This document shows positions 32,308 through 40,396 of a stretch of 64,000 bases of DNA, piece after piece (position 1 is the stretch's first letter; each line of letters starts with the position of its first letter). The DNA lies in contig CAWGWC010000007.1 in assembly GCA_963826165.1 (NCBI GenBank), positions 620,001 through 684,000 on the forward strand, read 5' to 3'. Below the pieces are notes generated by a model, which saw only the letters and a list, made by a program, of their open reading frames with translations, was not told the DNA's origin and made no database searches. A program made the translations under genes and the position numbers. This DNA is from JACVRW01 sp963826165. GTDB lineage: Bacteria > Actinomycetota > Thermoleophilia > Solirubrobacterales > Thermoleophilaceae.

Positions 32308-32936
32308 GCGTCGAACGCGGCACGGCAGCGCTGCTCCTGCGCCACCGGGAGACGGTCGCCCAGGGAGCGCAGCCGATCGGCTGGAAGATCGGCTTCAACC
32401 TGCCGGAGATTCAGGAGAAGCTCGGGATCGACGCTCCGCTGGCCGGCTTTCTCACCGGCGACGGTGTACTGGACGACGGCGACGAGGTGTCGCTCTCCGA
32501 CGGGCCGCTGGTGGTGGAGTCGGAGGTGGCCGTGGAGCTGGGCGATGACGCTCGTTCGATCGTGGCTCTCCTCCCCGCATTGGAGGTGGCCGATCCGCCC
32601 GACCTCTCGCAGGACGTGGAGACCATTCTCGCCGGCAACATCTTCCACCGCGCCGTGGCGTTCGGCCCCCGGGTCGAGACCGCCGAGCCGGGAGCGGGCC
32701 GCATCATCGTCAACGGCGAGGCACAGCACGAGTTCAGCGCCGAGCACGCGGGCGCGTCGCTCACGGCCATGATCGACGCGGTGGCCGCGCGGCTGGAGGC
32801 GGCCGGCGAGCAGCTGCGACCCGGCGAGCGCATCATCACCGGAGTGCTGGCTCCGCCGCACCCGGCCGAGCCGGGCGACCGTGTGCGGCTCGAGCTCGAC
32901 GCGCTCGGCGCGGTCGAGCTGAGCTTCACCGACTGA
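32304..32936 (+). CDS. 2-keto-4-pentenoate hydratase/FAH-fold protein
   Basis: A 210-residue FAH-superfamily protein, shorter than the usual 260 for MhpD-type hydratases because the N-terminus is trimmed. The segments IGWKIGFNLPEIQEKLGID and LVVESEVAVEL (metal-binding Glu pair) and AGNIFHRAVAFG are recognisable. It likely hydrates or decarboxylates a 2-keto acid. It starts in a GTGA overlap with the dehydrogenase and is followed by the aldehyde dehydrogenase 16 bases later. Confidence 0.8.
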   Translation: MSVERGTAALLLRHRETVAQGAQPIGWKIGFNLPEIQEKLGIDAPLAGFLTGDGVLDDGDEVSLSDGPLVVESEVAVELGDDARSIVALLPALEVADPPDLSQDVETILAGNIFHRAVAFGPRVETAEPGAGRIIVNGEAQHEFSAEHAGASLTAMIDAVAARLEAAGEQLRPGERIITGVLAPPHPAEPGDRVRLELDALGAVELSFTD

Positions 32937-32952
32937 CTCTAGATTTCCCGGC

Positions 32953-34458
32953 ATGACCACTGCCGCCCTGCCCGACGCCCTCTCCGAGCCCGCCCGCGCG
33001 TTCGCCGCCGGCCCGCACCGTCTCGTGATCGGCGGCGAGCGGCCCGAGGCCGCCGGCGGACGCACCTTCGAGACCGTCGATCCCTCCACCGGACGGGTCA
33101 TCGCCGAGATACCTCACGCGAGCGCCGAGGACGTGGACCGCGCCGTGCGCGCCGCTCGCGAGGCCTTCGAGGACGGCCGCTGGACCGGGCTGGTGGCCGC
33201 GCGGCGATCGGTGGCGATGCTGGCCCTGGCCGACGCGATCGACTCGCACGCCGACGAGCTGGCGGAGCTGGAGTCGCTCGACAACGGCAAGCCGGTCAAG
33301 CTCGCCAAGCGGGTGGACGTGCGCCTGGCGGCGGAGCACCTGCGCTACTTCGCCGGCTGGCCCCAGCGCATCGCGGGCGAGGTGCTGCCGGTGGCCACGC
33401 CGAACATGCACTGCTACACGCGCAAGGAGCCGGTGGGGGTAGCGGGCCAGATCATCCCCTGGAACTTCCCGCTCCTGATGTCGGCGTGGAAGCTCGGCCC
33501 AGCTCTGGCGGCGGGCTGCACGGTGGTGCTCAAGCCGGCCGAGCAGACCCCGCTCACGGCGCTGCGGCTGGGCGAGCTGGCGCTCGAGGCGGGCCTGCCC
33601 GAGGGCGTGGTCAACGTGATCACCGGCGACGGTGAGACCGGTGCGGCGCTGGTGGACCACGAGGACGTGGACAAGATCGCCTTCACCGGGTCCACGGTGG
33701 TGGGCCGGGAGATCGGCGAGAAGGCCGGCCGGGCGCTCAAGCGGGTGACGCTCGAGCTGGGCGGCAAGTCGCCCAACATCATCCTTCCCGACGCCGATCT
33801 CGACCGGGCGGTGAAGGGGGCCTACCAGGCCATCTACTACAACGCCGGTCAGGCCTGCAACGCCGGATCGCGGCTGTTCGTCCATTCCGATCAGTACGAC
33901 GAGGTGCTGTCCGGGCTGGCGGAAGCCGCCGGCAAGGCGCGGATCGGGCCGGGCCTCGACCCGTCGACGCAGCTGGGCCCGCTGATCTCGGCCGAGCAGG
34001 AGGAGCGGGTGCGCGCATACATCGAGAGCGGCACGGCGGAGGGTGCCGAGCTGGTCACGGGCGGAGGCTCGCCCGGCAACGGCGAGACCGATGACGGCGG
34101 CTTCTTCGTCGAGCCCACCCTGTTCAGCGCCACCCGCGACGATCTGAAGATCGCCCGCGAGGAGATCTTCGGCCCGGTGCTGGTGGCGCTGCCCTACGAC
34201 TCGCTCGAGGAGGTGGCGCGCCGGGCCAACGACACGCCCTACGGCCTCGCCGCCGGGGTCTGGACCCAGGATCTCAAGCAGGCCCACAAGCTGGCCGCGC
34301 TGCTGCGCGCCGGCGACGTGTGGGTGAACACGTGGAGCGCGGGCGACCCGTCGGCGCCGTTCGGCGGCTTCAAGGCCTCCGGGGTGGGGCGCGAGCACGG
34401 CCGCGAGGGCCTCGACGCCTACCTGGAGAACAAGACCGTCTGGGTCAACCTGGCCTAG
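32953..34458 (+). CDS. Aldehyde dehydrogenase, candidate alpha-ketoglutarate semialdehyde dehydrogenase
   Basis: A 501-residue NAD(P)-dependent ALDH. The oxyanion Asn is in IIPWNFPLLM, the general-base Glu in LELGGKSPN (about 267) and the catalytic Cys in YNAGQACNAGSR (about 302). EIFGPVL and the C-terminal FGGFKASGVGREHG are intact. General sequence resemblance is to betaine/phenylacetaldehyde types. Its place opposite a hydroxyproline epimerase/oxidase/deaminase set makes alpha-ketoglutarate semialdehyde the suggested substrate, by inference only. Confidence 0.92.
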   Translation: MTTAALPDALSEPARAFAAGPHRLVIGGERPEAAGGRTFETVDPSTGRVIAEIPHASAEDVDRAVRAAREAFEDGRWTGLVAARRSVAMLALADAIDSHADELAELESLDNGKPVKLAKRVDVRLAAEHLRYFAGWPQRIAGEVLPVATPNMHCYTRKEPVGVAGQIIPWNFPLLMSAWKLGPALAAGCTVVLKPAEQTPLTALRLGELALEAGLPEGVVNVITGDGETGAALVDHEDVDKIAFTGSTVVGREIGEKAGRALKRVTLELGGKSPNIILPDADLDRAVKGAYQAIYYNAGQACNAGSRLFVHSDQYDEVLSGLAEAAGKARIGPGLDPSTQLGPLISAEQEERVRAYIESGTAEGAELVTGGGSPGNGETDDGGFFVEPTLFSATRDDLKIAREEIFGPVLVALPYDSLEEVARRANDTPYGLAAGVWTQDLKQAHKLAALLRAGDVWVNTWSAGDPSAPFGGFKASGVGREHGREGLDAYLENKTVWVNLA

Positions 34459-34470
34459 CGGAGCCCGGCT

Positions 34471-35250
34471 GTGCCTCCGCCCCAGCCCGACCTGACCCCG
34501 TCGGTTGGCGCGCTCGCCGTGCGGCTCGCCGAGCTGCCCGGCGCCATCGCGGTGGCGCTCGGAGGTTCACGAGCCACCGCCACTCACCGGCCCGACAGCG
34601 ATTGGGACCTGGCCGTCTACTACCGCGCCTCGCGCCGCCCGCTGGAGCCCGAGGACCTTCGGCGCCTCGGCCACTCCGGCTACGTCTCCGAGCTCGGGGA
34701 ATGGGGGCCGACCATGAATGGAGGCGGGTGGCTGACGGTCGGCGACACGGCGGTCGACGTTCTGTATCGCGATCTCGACACGATCGAGCACTGGATGGAG
34801 GACGCGGAGAAGGGACGCTTCCAGGTGCTGAACCAGAACGGCCACATCGTCGGCGCGCCCACGTACCTGCCCGTGGGAGAGCTGGCCCTCTGCCTGCCGA
34901 TCGCGGGTGAGCTGCCGCGGCCGCGCTTTCCGGAGGCGCTGGCAACAGCCGCGAGCCGGCACTGGGATGGGCGCGCGCAGGTGGCGCTGATGTTCGCGGG
35001 CAGCCACGCGCGGGCCGCCGACGCGGTCGGCTGTGCCGGCATGCTGGCCGGCGCGGTCCTCTGTACGGCTCATGCTCGGGTGTGCGAACGCCGCGAATGG
35101 GTGCTCACCGAGAAGCTTCTCGTCGAGCGCGCCGGGCTCGGCGAGACCCACGCCCTGCTCGCTCAGCCGGGAAGAACCGCCGCGGAGCTCGGCGGCACCG
35201 TCGGAAGGGTGAGCGCCGCCCTCGAGGTCGAGCCGCTGAAGATCCGCTGA
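34471..35250 (+). CDS. Nucleotidyltransferase-fold protein
   Basis: A 259-residue protein with a minimal NTase core: GGSRATATHRPDSDWDLAVYY (GS and DxD) and a third Asp in TAVDVLYRDLD. A helical second half (LATAASRHWDGRAQVALMFA) resembles streptomycin/aminoglycoside-type or HEPN-linked transferases. It may nucleotidylate a small molecule, protein or tRNA. GTG start at 34471, 12 bases after the aldehyde dehydrogenase. It converges with the flavin oxidase. Confidence 0.78.
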   Translation: MPPPQPDLTPSVGALAVRLAELPGAIAVALGGSRATATHRPDSDWDLAVYYRASRRPLEPEDLRRLGHSGYVSELGEWGPTMNGGGWLTVGDTAVDVLYRDLDTIEHWMEDAEKGRFQVLNQNGHIVGAPTYLPVGELALCLPIAGELPRPRFPEALATAASRHWDGRAQVALMFAGSHARAADAVGCAGMLAGAVLCTAHARVCERREWVLTEKLLVERAGLGETHALLAQPGRTAAELGGTVGRVSAALEVEPLKIR

Positions 35251-35255
35251 GGGTC

Positions 35256-36416
35256 CTAACCGGAGCCCGAGAAGCGGTCCGGGTCGAAGGGCGCCAGGCC
35301 CACGGCCGGCTCCTCCCCGGTGATCGCCTGGGCGATCAGGCGTCCGGTGAGGGGTCCGTGGGCCACGCCCGCGCCCTCGTGGCCGGTGGCGAGCCACAGC
35401 CCGTCGGCCGCGCGTGTCGGGCCGATCGCGGGCAGGCCGCCGGGGAGCCAGGGCCGCAGGCCGGCCCAGGCCGAGTGCTCGCGCAACTCGCTCACTCGGG
35501 GCGCAATGCGGGCCGCCGCTTCGAGGAGCTTCATGGTCACGTGGTGGTCGACCTCCAGGTCGAAGCCCCGCCGCTCGCGGCTCGACCCCACGAGCACGTG
35601 CCCGTCCAACGTGGTCTCGACGACCGTGCTCACCTGCAGGCCGGAGTCCGGGCTCGACACCGAGGCCATGTAGCCGCCGTCGATCACCTTGTGAGAGAGG
35701 AAGCCGGGTCGTCGCTCGAGCTGCACCAGCTGGCCCTTGCGCGGCTCGAGCGGCAGCTCGAGTCCGGCGGCGCGGGCCAGCGGCGCGCTCCAAGCTCCCG
35801 CGGCGAGCACGACGTGGTCGGCTCCCACCCGCTCGCCTCCCTCCAAGAGCACCCCCTCCACGCGGCCGGCGGCCGTCGCAATCGTCTCGACCTCCACGCC
35901 GGTCTCGACCGCGGCGCCGAGCGCCGTCGCCTCGCGGGCGAGGCCGCGGGCGATGGCCCGGGGCGTGCACTGGAGGTCACGCGGGAAGCGGGAAGCGCCG
36001 AGCAACCCGGCCCCGCTCAGCTCGGGCTCGGCTTCGCGCAGCTCGCCGGGATCGAGCAGCGAGCATTCGACGCCGGCCCGGGTCAGCCGCTCCACCCGGC
36101 CGCGCTCGCGCTCCCAACCCGCCGCATCGGCGTGCACCACCAGCGCGCCCTTGCGCCTGATGCCGGCCTCGTCCCCCAGCAGCTCCTCGATCTCGTCGAA
36201 CAGCGCCAGCCCCGGACGGGCCAGGTCGAGCTCGGGGCCCGGCTCCTTGTCGGAGCAGAGCACGTTGCCCTCGCCCAGGCCGGTCGTCCCCGAGGACACA
36301 TCGCCCTTTTCGAGCAGGCACACCGAGAGGTCGCGCCGAGCGAGCTCCCACGCGGTGGCGCAGCCGACCATGCCGGCGCCCACCACCACGACGTCGAACG
36401 CCCGACCCAGACTCAG
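35256..36416 (-). CDS. FAD-dependent oxidoreductase, candidate D-hydroxyproline oxidase/dehydrogenase
   Basis: A 386-residue DAO-family flavoprotein. FAD motif FDVVVVGAGMVGCATAWELA starts at about residue 7, with QVSTVVETTLDGHVLVGSSR and a C-terminal LWLATGHEGAGVAHGPLTG. It lies between the proline-racemase-like gene and the end of the operon, the position held by the cis-4-hydroxy-D-proline oxidase in known clusters. No usual start codon exists near the motif. CTG at 36416-36414, in a CTGA overlap with the upstream stop, is proposed. Confidence 0.87.
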   Translation of the reverse strand: MSLGRAFDVVVVGAGMVGCATAWELARRDLSVCLLEKGDVSSGTTGLGEGNVLCSDKEPGPELDLARPGLALFDEIEELLGDEAGIRRKGALVVHADAAGWERERGRVERLTRAGVECSLLDPGELREAEPELSGAGLLGASRFPRDLQCTPRAIARGLAREATALGAAVETGVEVETIATAAGRVEGVLLEGGERVGADHVVLAAGAWSAPLARAAGLELPLEPRKGQLVQLERRPGFLSHKVIDGGYMASVSSPDSGLQVSTVVETTLDGHVLVGSSRERRGFDLEVDHHVTMKLLEAAARIAPRVSELREHSAWAGLRPWLPGGLPAIGPTRAADGLWLATGHEGAGVAHGPLTGRLIAQAITGEEPAVGLAPFDPDRFSGSG

Positions 36417-37414
36417 AGCGCGAAGCCCGCCGGGAACGGATCGTCGGGGTCGAGCACGTACTGGCCCATGCCGGTGATCCAGGCCCGGCCGCTGATCTCC
36501 GGCACCACCGCCGGCAGCCCGGCCACCTCGGTCTCCGCGACGATCCGGGCGCCGAAGCGCGTGCCTATCACCGACCGGTTCACGAACTCCTCGCCCACCG
36601 CAAGCTCGCCTCGGGCGTGCAGCTGCGCGAGCTTGGCCGAGGTGCCCGTGCCGCAGGGCGAGCGGTCGAGCCAGCCGGGATGGATCGAGGTGGCGCTGCA
36701 CTGCGAGCGCGGGCCGTCCTCGCCCGGCGCGGTGAAGACCACGTGGCGGCAGCCGGCGATCCGCTCGTCCGCCGGGTGTACCGGAGGGTCCGACTCGTTG
36801 ATGGCGCTCATCAGCTCGAGGCCCGCCTCGATCAGCTCCTGCGACCGGGCGGGATCGACGGACAGACCGGCGTCGGCGGCCGGCAGCAGCGCGTAGAAGT
36901 TGCCCCCGAAGGCCATGTCGTAGGCCAGGGTCTGCCCGTCGAGCCGCACGCTGCGGCCGGCGCCCAGCAGGAAGGAGGGCACGTTGCGCAACCGGACCGA
37001 GCGCGCCCGCCCGTCCTCCACCGCCACCCGCGCTTCCACGAGCCCTGCCGGGGTGTCGAGCCGGACGAGCGTCTCGGGCTCTGTGACCTCGACCATGCCG
37101 GTCTCCACCAGCACCGTGGCCACGCCGATGGTGCCGTGACCGCACATGGGCAGGCAGCCCGACACCTCGATGAACAGCACGCCCCAGTCGGCGCCTTCCG
37201 CCAGCGGCGGCTGCAGGATCGCGCCGGACATGGCGCCGTGCCCGCGCGGCTCGCGCATCAGGAGCAGGCGCAGGTCGTCGAGATGCTCCTCGAACCAGAG
37301 CTTGCGGGCGAGCATGGAGTCACCCGGCAGGGGGGCCACACCCCCGGTGATCACCCGGGTCGGCATGCCCTCCGTGTGGGAGTCGACGGCCGAGAAGACC
37401 CGGCTGGCTCTCAC
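36413..37414 (-). CDS. Proline racemase family, 4-hydroxyproline 2-epimerase-like
   Basis: A 333-residue PLP-independent racemase. Both catalytic Cys are present: MCGHGTIG (about 91) and SPCGTGTSAKL (about 253). DSHTEGMPTRVITGG is the N-terminal signature. The context of a DapA-like deaminase upstream and an amino acid oxidase downstream is the known trans-4-hydroxy-L-proline degradation set, so epimerisation of hydroxyproline is the best call. GTG start overlaps the upstream TGA (GTGA). Confidence 0.9.
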   Translation of the reverse strand: MRASRVFSAVDSHTEGMPTRVITGGVAPLPGDSMLARKLWFEEHLDDLRLLLMREPRGHGAMSGAILQPPLAEGADWGVLFIEVSGCLPMCGHGTIGVATVLVETGMVEVTEPETLVRLDTPAGLVEARVAVEDGRARSVRLRNVPSFLLGAGRSVRLDGQTLAYDMAFGGNFYALLPAADAGLSVDPARSQELIEAGLELMSAINESDPPVHPADERIAGCRHVVFTAPGEDGPRSQCSATSIHPGWLDRSPCGTGTSAKLAQLHARGELAVGEEFVNRSVIGTRFGARIVAETEVAGLPAVVPEISGRAWITGMGQYVLDPDDPFPAGFAL

Positions 37415-38295
37415 CCGGGCACCCCGACCCCGAGCGCCCTCACCGCCTCCTCGACCTCGCGCTGCTCGGCCTCGGTGAGCGCAAGCCGCGGGGGGCGGCA
37501 GGGCCCGCCGTCGTGCCCGGCGATGTCCATCGCCGCCTTGAAGTACTGCACGAGCTTGGTCTTCATGTCGAGGCGCCCCAGCGGGAGCAGGCGGGCGTAC
37601 AGCTCGCGTGCCTCCTCGAGCTGCCCCTCGCCGCACAGCCGGTGAAGCTCGACGCACTCGGTCGGGGCGACGTTGGCCACCCCGGCCACCCAGCCGGTGG
37701 CGCCGGCGAGGAAGCCCTCCAGAGCCCAGTCGTCGCCGCCCACCAGCACCTCGAAGTCGTCGGTGGCGTTGATGATCGCCGCGATCCGGCGAGCATCGCC
37801 CGAGCACTCCTTGACCGCCACCACGCCGTCGATGCCGGCCAGCCTGGCGATCAGCTCGGGCGGCATGTCGGTGCCGCTCGACTTGGGGTTGTTGTAGGCC
37901 ATCAGCGGCAGGTCGGTCGACCCGGCCACGGCGGCGTAGAAGGCCTCCACCTCGCGCGCGTCGCCCTGATAGCCGAGCGAGGGGAGCATCATCAGCCCGC
38001 CCGCGCCCGCGGCGGCGGCATCGGCCGCGTAGCCGTTCGAGATCGTCGGCGTCTCGCTCGAGATGCCCGCCGTGACGGTCACGCGGCCATCGGCGGCCTC
38101 CACGAGGGTCTCCAGCACCTGGCGGCGCTCGGCCCGGCTCAGGCTCTGCGCCTCGCCCATCGTGCCGTTGCCCACCAGCCCGGAGGCGCCCTGCTCCAGC
38201 ACCCACTCGGCGTTGCGGCGGAGCGCCGCCGTGTCCACGTCGCCGCTCTCGTCGAACGGCGTCATGGCGGCGGGGATCACCCCTTCGAAGTGCAT
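37411..38295 (-). CDS. DapA/NAL family lyase, candidate pyrroline-4-hydroxy-2-carboxylate deaminase
   Basis: A 294-residue TIM-barrel aldolase-family protein. The Schiff-base Lys is in VVAVKECSGD (about 160), the Tyr in LMAYNNPKSS (about 133), and the substrate loop is GNGTMGEAQSLS (instead of the DapA GTTGE). This matches members acting on hydroxyproline-derived imines better than lysine-pathway DapA. It is the first gene of the three-gene operon with GTGA and CTGA junctions. ATG at 38295. Confidence 0.87.
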   Translation of the reverse strand: MHFEGVIPAAMTPFDESGDVDTAALRRNAEWVLEQGASGLVGNGTMGEAQSLSRAERRQVLETLVEAADGRVTVTAGISSETPTISNGYAADAAAAGAGGLMMLPSLGYQGDAREVEAFYAAVAGSTDLPLMAYNNPKSSGTDMPPELIARLAGIDGVVAVKECSGDARRIAAIINATDDFEVLVGGDDWALEGFLAGATGWVAGVANVAPTECVELHRLCGEGQLEEARELYARLLPLGRLDMKTKLVQYFKAAMDIAGHDGGPCRPPRLALTEAEQREVEEAVRALGVGVPG

Positions 38296-38338
38296 GCGCG
38301 AACTCCTCGCTCGGGAGTCCGTCAGTCTTGCACGCCGC

Positions 38339-39565
38339 TCAGTTCACGCCGAGCCGGTAGACCGGCCCGTTGAGCGAGATGGCGTAGACGCGGCCTCGGC
38401 CGTCCTCGCCGAAGGACACGAGCCCGGGAACGCGCAGACGCGTGCCGCGGTTGGGCGCGTTGCCGCCGCGCAGACGAGCCAGGCGAATCACCGGGTTGCA
38501 GTAGTCCCCGTAGACGTAGCGACCGTTCCACCCGCGTCCCAGCGAGCGGTCGCGAATCACATAGCCGCCGATGATCGAGCAGTAGCCGCCGTCCTGCGAG
38601 TGGGCGATCGCCGGGGGCCGGTGCCGGGGCGCGTTGCCGTCCTCGTAGCGGCTGCGGCCTTCCCACACGTCCCAGCCGAAGTTGTCGCCCGCCCGCGGCG
38701 CTCGGTCGCGACCGCGGCCCGGTGTGTAGTCGATCTCCTCCACGGCGTCCTGGCCGACGTCGCCGATGGCCAGCGCGCCGCTGCGCCGGTCGAACGAGAA
38801 GCGGTACGGATTGCGCAGGCCATAGGCGAAGATCTCGCCGCGCGCGCCCGAGCGGCCGCGGAACGGATTGCTCTGCGGGACGCTGTAGCCGCCGTTGGGC
38901 CGCGGCTCGATCCGGATGAGCTTGCCCAGGATCTGTGAGAGGTCCTGCCCGTTGTCGTCCGGGTCACCCCCGCCACCGCCGTCGCCGAAGGCCACGTAGA
39001 GCCGGCCGTCCGGGCCAAACTGGACCTGGCCGCCCTTGTGGTTGAAGCGCGGATGGGGAACGCTGATCACGGTGCGCCGGCTCCCCGCGTCGGCGCGGTC
39101 CGGGTTGCCGGAGCGCTGGTACTGGGCGACGGTCGGGTAGCCGCGCTGGTCGGTGTAGTAGACGTAGAAGCGCCCTGAGTCGGCGTAGTCCGGTGCGAAG
39201 GCCATCGACAGCAGCCCGCTCTCGCCACCGCTGCTCACCAGGTCCGACATGTCGAGGAAGGGCTGCCGGAGCGTCCGCTGGCCCTTGAGGATCAGGATGC
39301 GGCCGCCGCGCTCGACCACGAAGCGGCGCCGGTCGCCGCGCGGGGCGGCCAGATACGTGGGCTCGTCGAAGTTGCCGAGGCGCAGCAGGCGCACGTTGCG
39401 GCGAGCGCCGGCGCTGTCGGCCGGCTGTTCGTCGCCGCCGGCTCCCTGTGTGCTGGTGGCCGCGGGGGGGCCCGACGACCCGTTGTCGTCGTCCGACGAG
39501 GAACAGCCTGCGATGAGTGCGGCCGCGGATAGGACCGCGGCGATTCCGTACGAGCCAAGCCTCAC
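38339..39565 (-). CDS. PQQ-type glucose/sorbosone dehydrogenase-like lipoprotein
   Basis: A 408-residue exported beta-propeller. The lipobox LIAGC (C21) is followed by a low-complexity linker (SSSDDDNGSSGPPAATSTQG). The propeller has family motifs GRILILKGQ, LLSMAFAPDY, FNHKGGQVQFGPDGRLYVAF and FAYGLRNPYRFSFD. Members oxidise aldoses with PQQ. The key catalytic His is likely the one in PHPRFNHKG. It stands alone, with no PQQ biosynthesis genes in the window. Confidence 0.9.
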   Translation of the reverse strand: MRLGSYGIAAVLSAAALIAGCSSSDDDNGSSGPPAATSTQGAGGDEQPADSAGARRNVRLLRLGNFDEPTYLAAPRGDRRRFVVERGGRILILKGQRTLRQPFLDMSDLVSSGGESGLLSMAFAPDYADSGRFYVYYTDQRGYPTVAQYQRSGNPDRADAGSRRTVISVPHPRFNHKGGQVQFGPDGRLYVAFGDGGGGGDPDDNGQDLSQILGKLIRIEPRPNGGYSVPQSNPFRGRSGARGEIFAYGLRNPYRFSFDRRSGALAIGDVGQDAVEEIDYTPGRGRDRAPRAGDNFGWDVWEGRSRYEDGNAPRHRPPAIAHSQDGGYCSIIGGYVIRDRSLGRGWNGRYVYGDYCNPVIRLARLRGGNAPNRGTRLRVPGLVSFGEDGRGRVYAISLNGPVYRLGVN

Positions 39566-39606
39566 GCCACCTCAGTATGGCAATCGCCGCGCTAGTCTCT
39601 GCCGCT

Positions 39607-39680
39607 CGGGCTGTGGCGCAGCTTGGTAGCGCGCTCCGTTCGGGTCGGAGAGGTCGCTGGTTCAAATCCAGTCAGCCCGA
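39607..39680 (+). tRNA. tRNA-Pro (anticodon CGG)
   Basis: A 74-base cloverleaf: acceptor CGGGCTG pairs with CAGCCCG, D stem GCGC/GCGC, anticodon stem CTCCG/CGGAG around TTCGGGT, T stem GCTGG/CCAGT with TTCAAAT loop. The anticodon is CGG (34-36 of the loop). No CCA is encoded. No integrase or duplicated 3' end is nearby. Confidence 0.95.
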
Positions 39681-39731
39681 TTTAATGCCCGCATTGCACA
39701 CGAGGTCGTCGCCCACGTGCACTTCGGGCAC

Positions 39732-40295
39732 TCAGCGCCTGGTCTCGTACCTGGTCAGCACCACGCCGTCGGGAAACGTCCGGGTCTCCACCAGGCTCAG
39801 GTTCACCCAGTTGTCCAGGGCCGTGAAGAACGATGTGCCGCCGCCCACCAAGACCGGTGCGGTGGCCAGCGCGTACTCGTCGATCAGCCCGGCCCGCATG
39901 GCCGCCCCGGCGAGTGTGGCGCCGCCGATGTCCATGGGGCCGCCATCCTCGGCCTTGAGCCGGGTGATCTCGGTGACCGCGTCGCCGGTGACCAGGCGGG
40001 TGTTCCAGTCGACCGCCCTGGTCGTCGAGGAGAACACCACCTTCGGCATCTCCTGCCAGCGGCTGGCAAACTCGATCTCCGCCGGTGTGGCGCCGGGCTG
40101 CTGGTCGGCGGTCGGCCAGTGGGAGCTCATCGTCTCCCACAGCTTGCGCCCGTACAGCGCCAGGCCTGTCGCCCCCACCCGGTCGGACCACCACTGGAAC
40201 AGCTCGTCGCTCGGCACGCTCCAGCCGAGGTCGTCGCCGGGCGCGGCGATATAGCCGTCCAGGCTCAGGTTCATGGCAAAGGTCAGTTTCCGCAT
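39732..40295 (-). CDS. Dihydrofolate reductase family protein
   Basis: A 187-residue protein of the DHFR/RibD-C fold (MRKLTFAMNLSLDGYIAAPG, LYGRKLWETM, KVVFSSTTRAVDWNTRLV, IGGATLAGAAMRAGLIDEYA). Its function is likely an NADPH-dependent reductase of unknown substrate rather than folate reduction, since this branch lacks the canonical DHFR motif set. The ATG at 40295 is preferred over 40355, as the added 20 residues do not fit the family. It follows tRNA-Pro on the opposite strand. Confidence 0.85.
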   Translation of the reverse strand: MRKLTFAMNLSLDGYIAAPGDDLGWSVPSDELFQWWSDRVGATGLALYGRKLWETMSSHWPTADQQPGATPAEIEFASRWQEMPKVVFSSTTRAVDWNTRLVTGDAVTEITRLKAEDGGPMDIGGATLAGAAMRAGLIDEYALATAPVLVGGGTSFFTALDNWVNLSLVETRTFPDGVVLTRYETRR

Positions 40296-40396
40296 GGCGT
40301 CAGCCTCCCGTGAGTCGGTATTCGCGTGCAGACCAGCACGGCGCGCAAAATTCATCGGTCAGGCCCACCGAGGGCCAGTTGACCCCGCGAGACTGG

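Noticed and set aside
36413..38206. 597-codon frame that would fuse the DapA-like and epimerase genes
   Set aside because: The first part is out of frame with DapA; the epimerase start at the GTGA overlap is clear.
39607..39680. tRNA-Pro as a phage or island attachment site
   Set aside because: No integrase and no second copy of the tRNA 3' end was found in the window.
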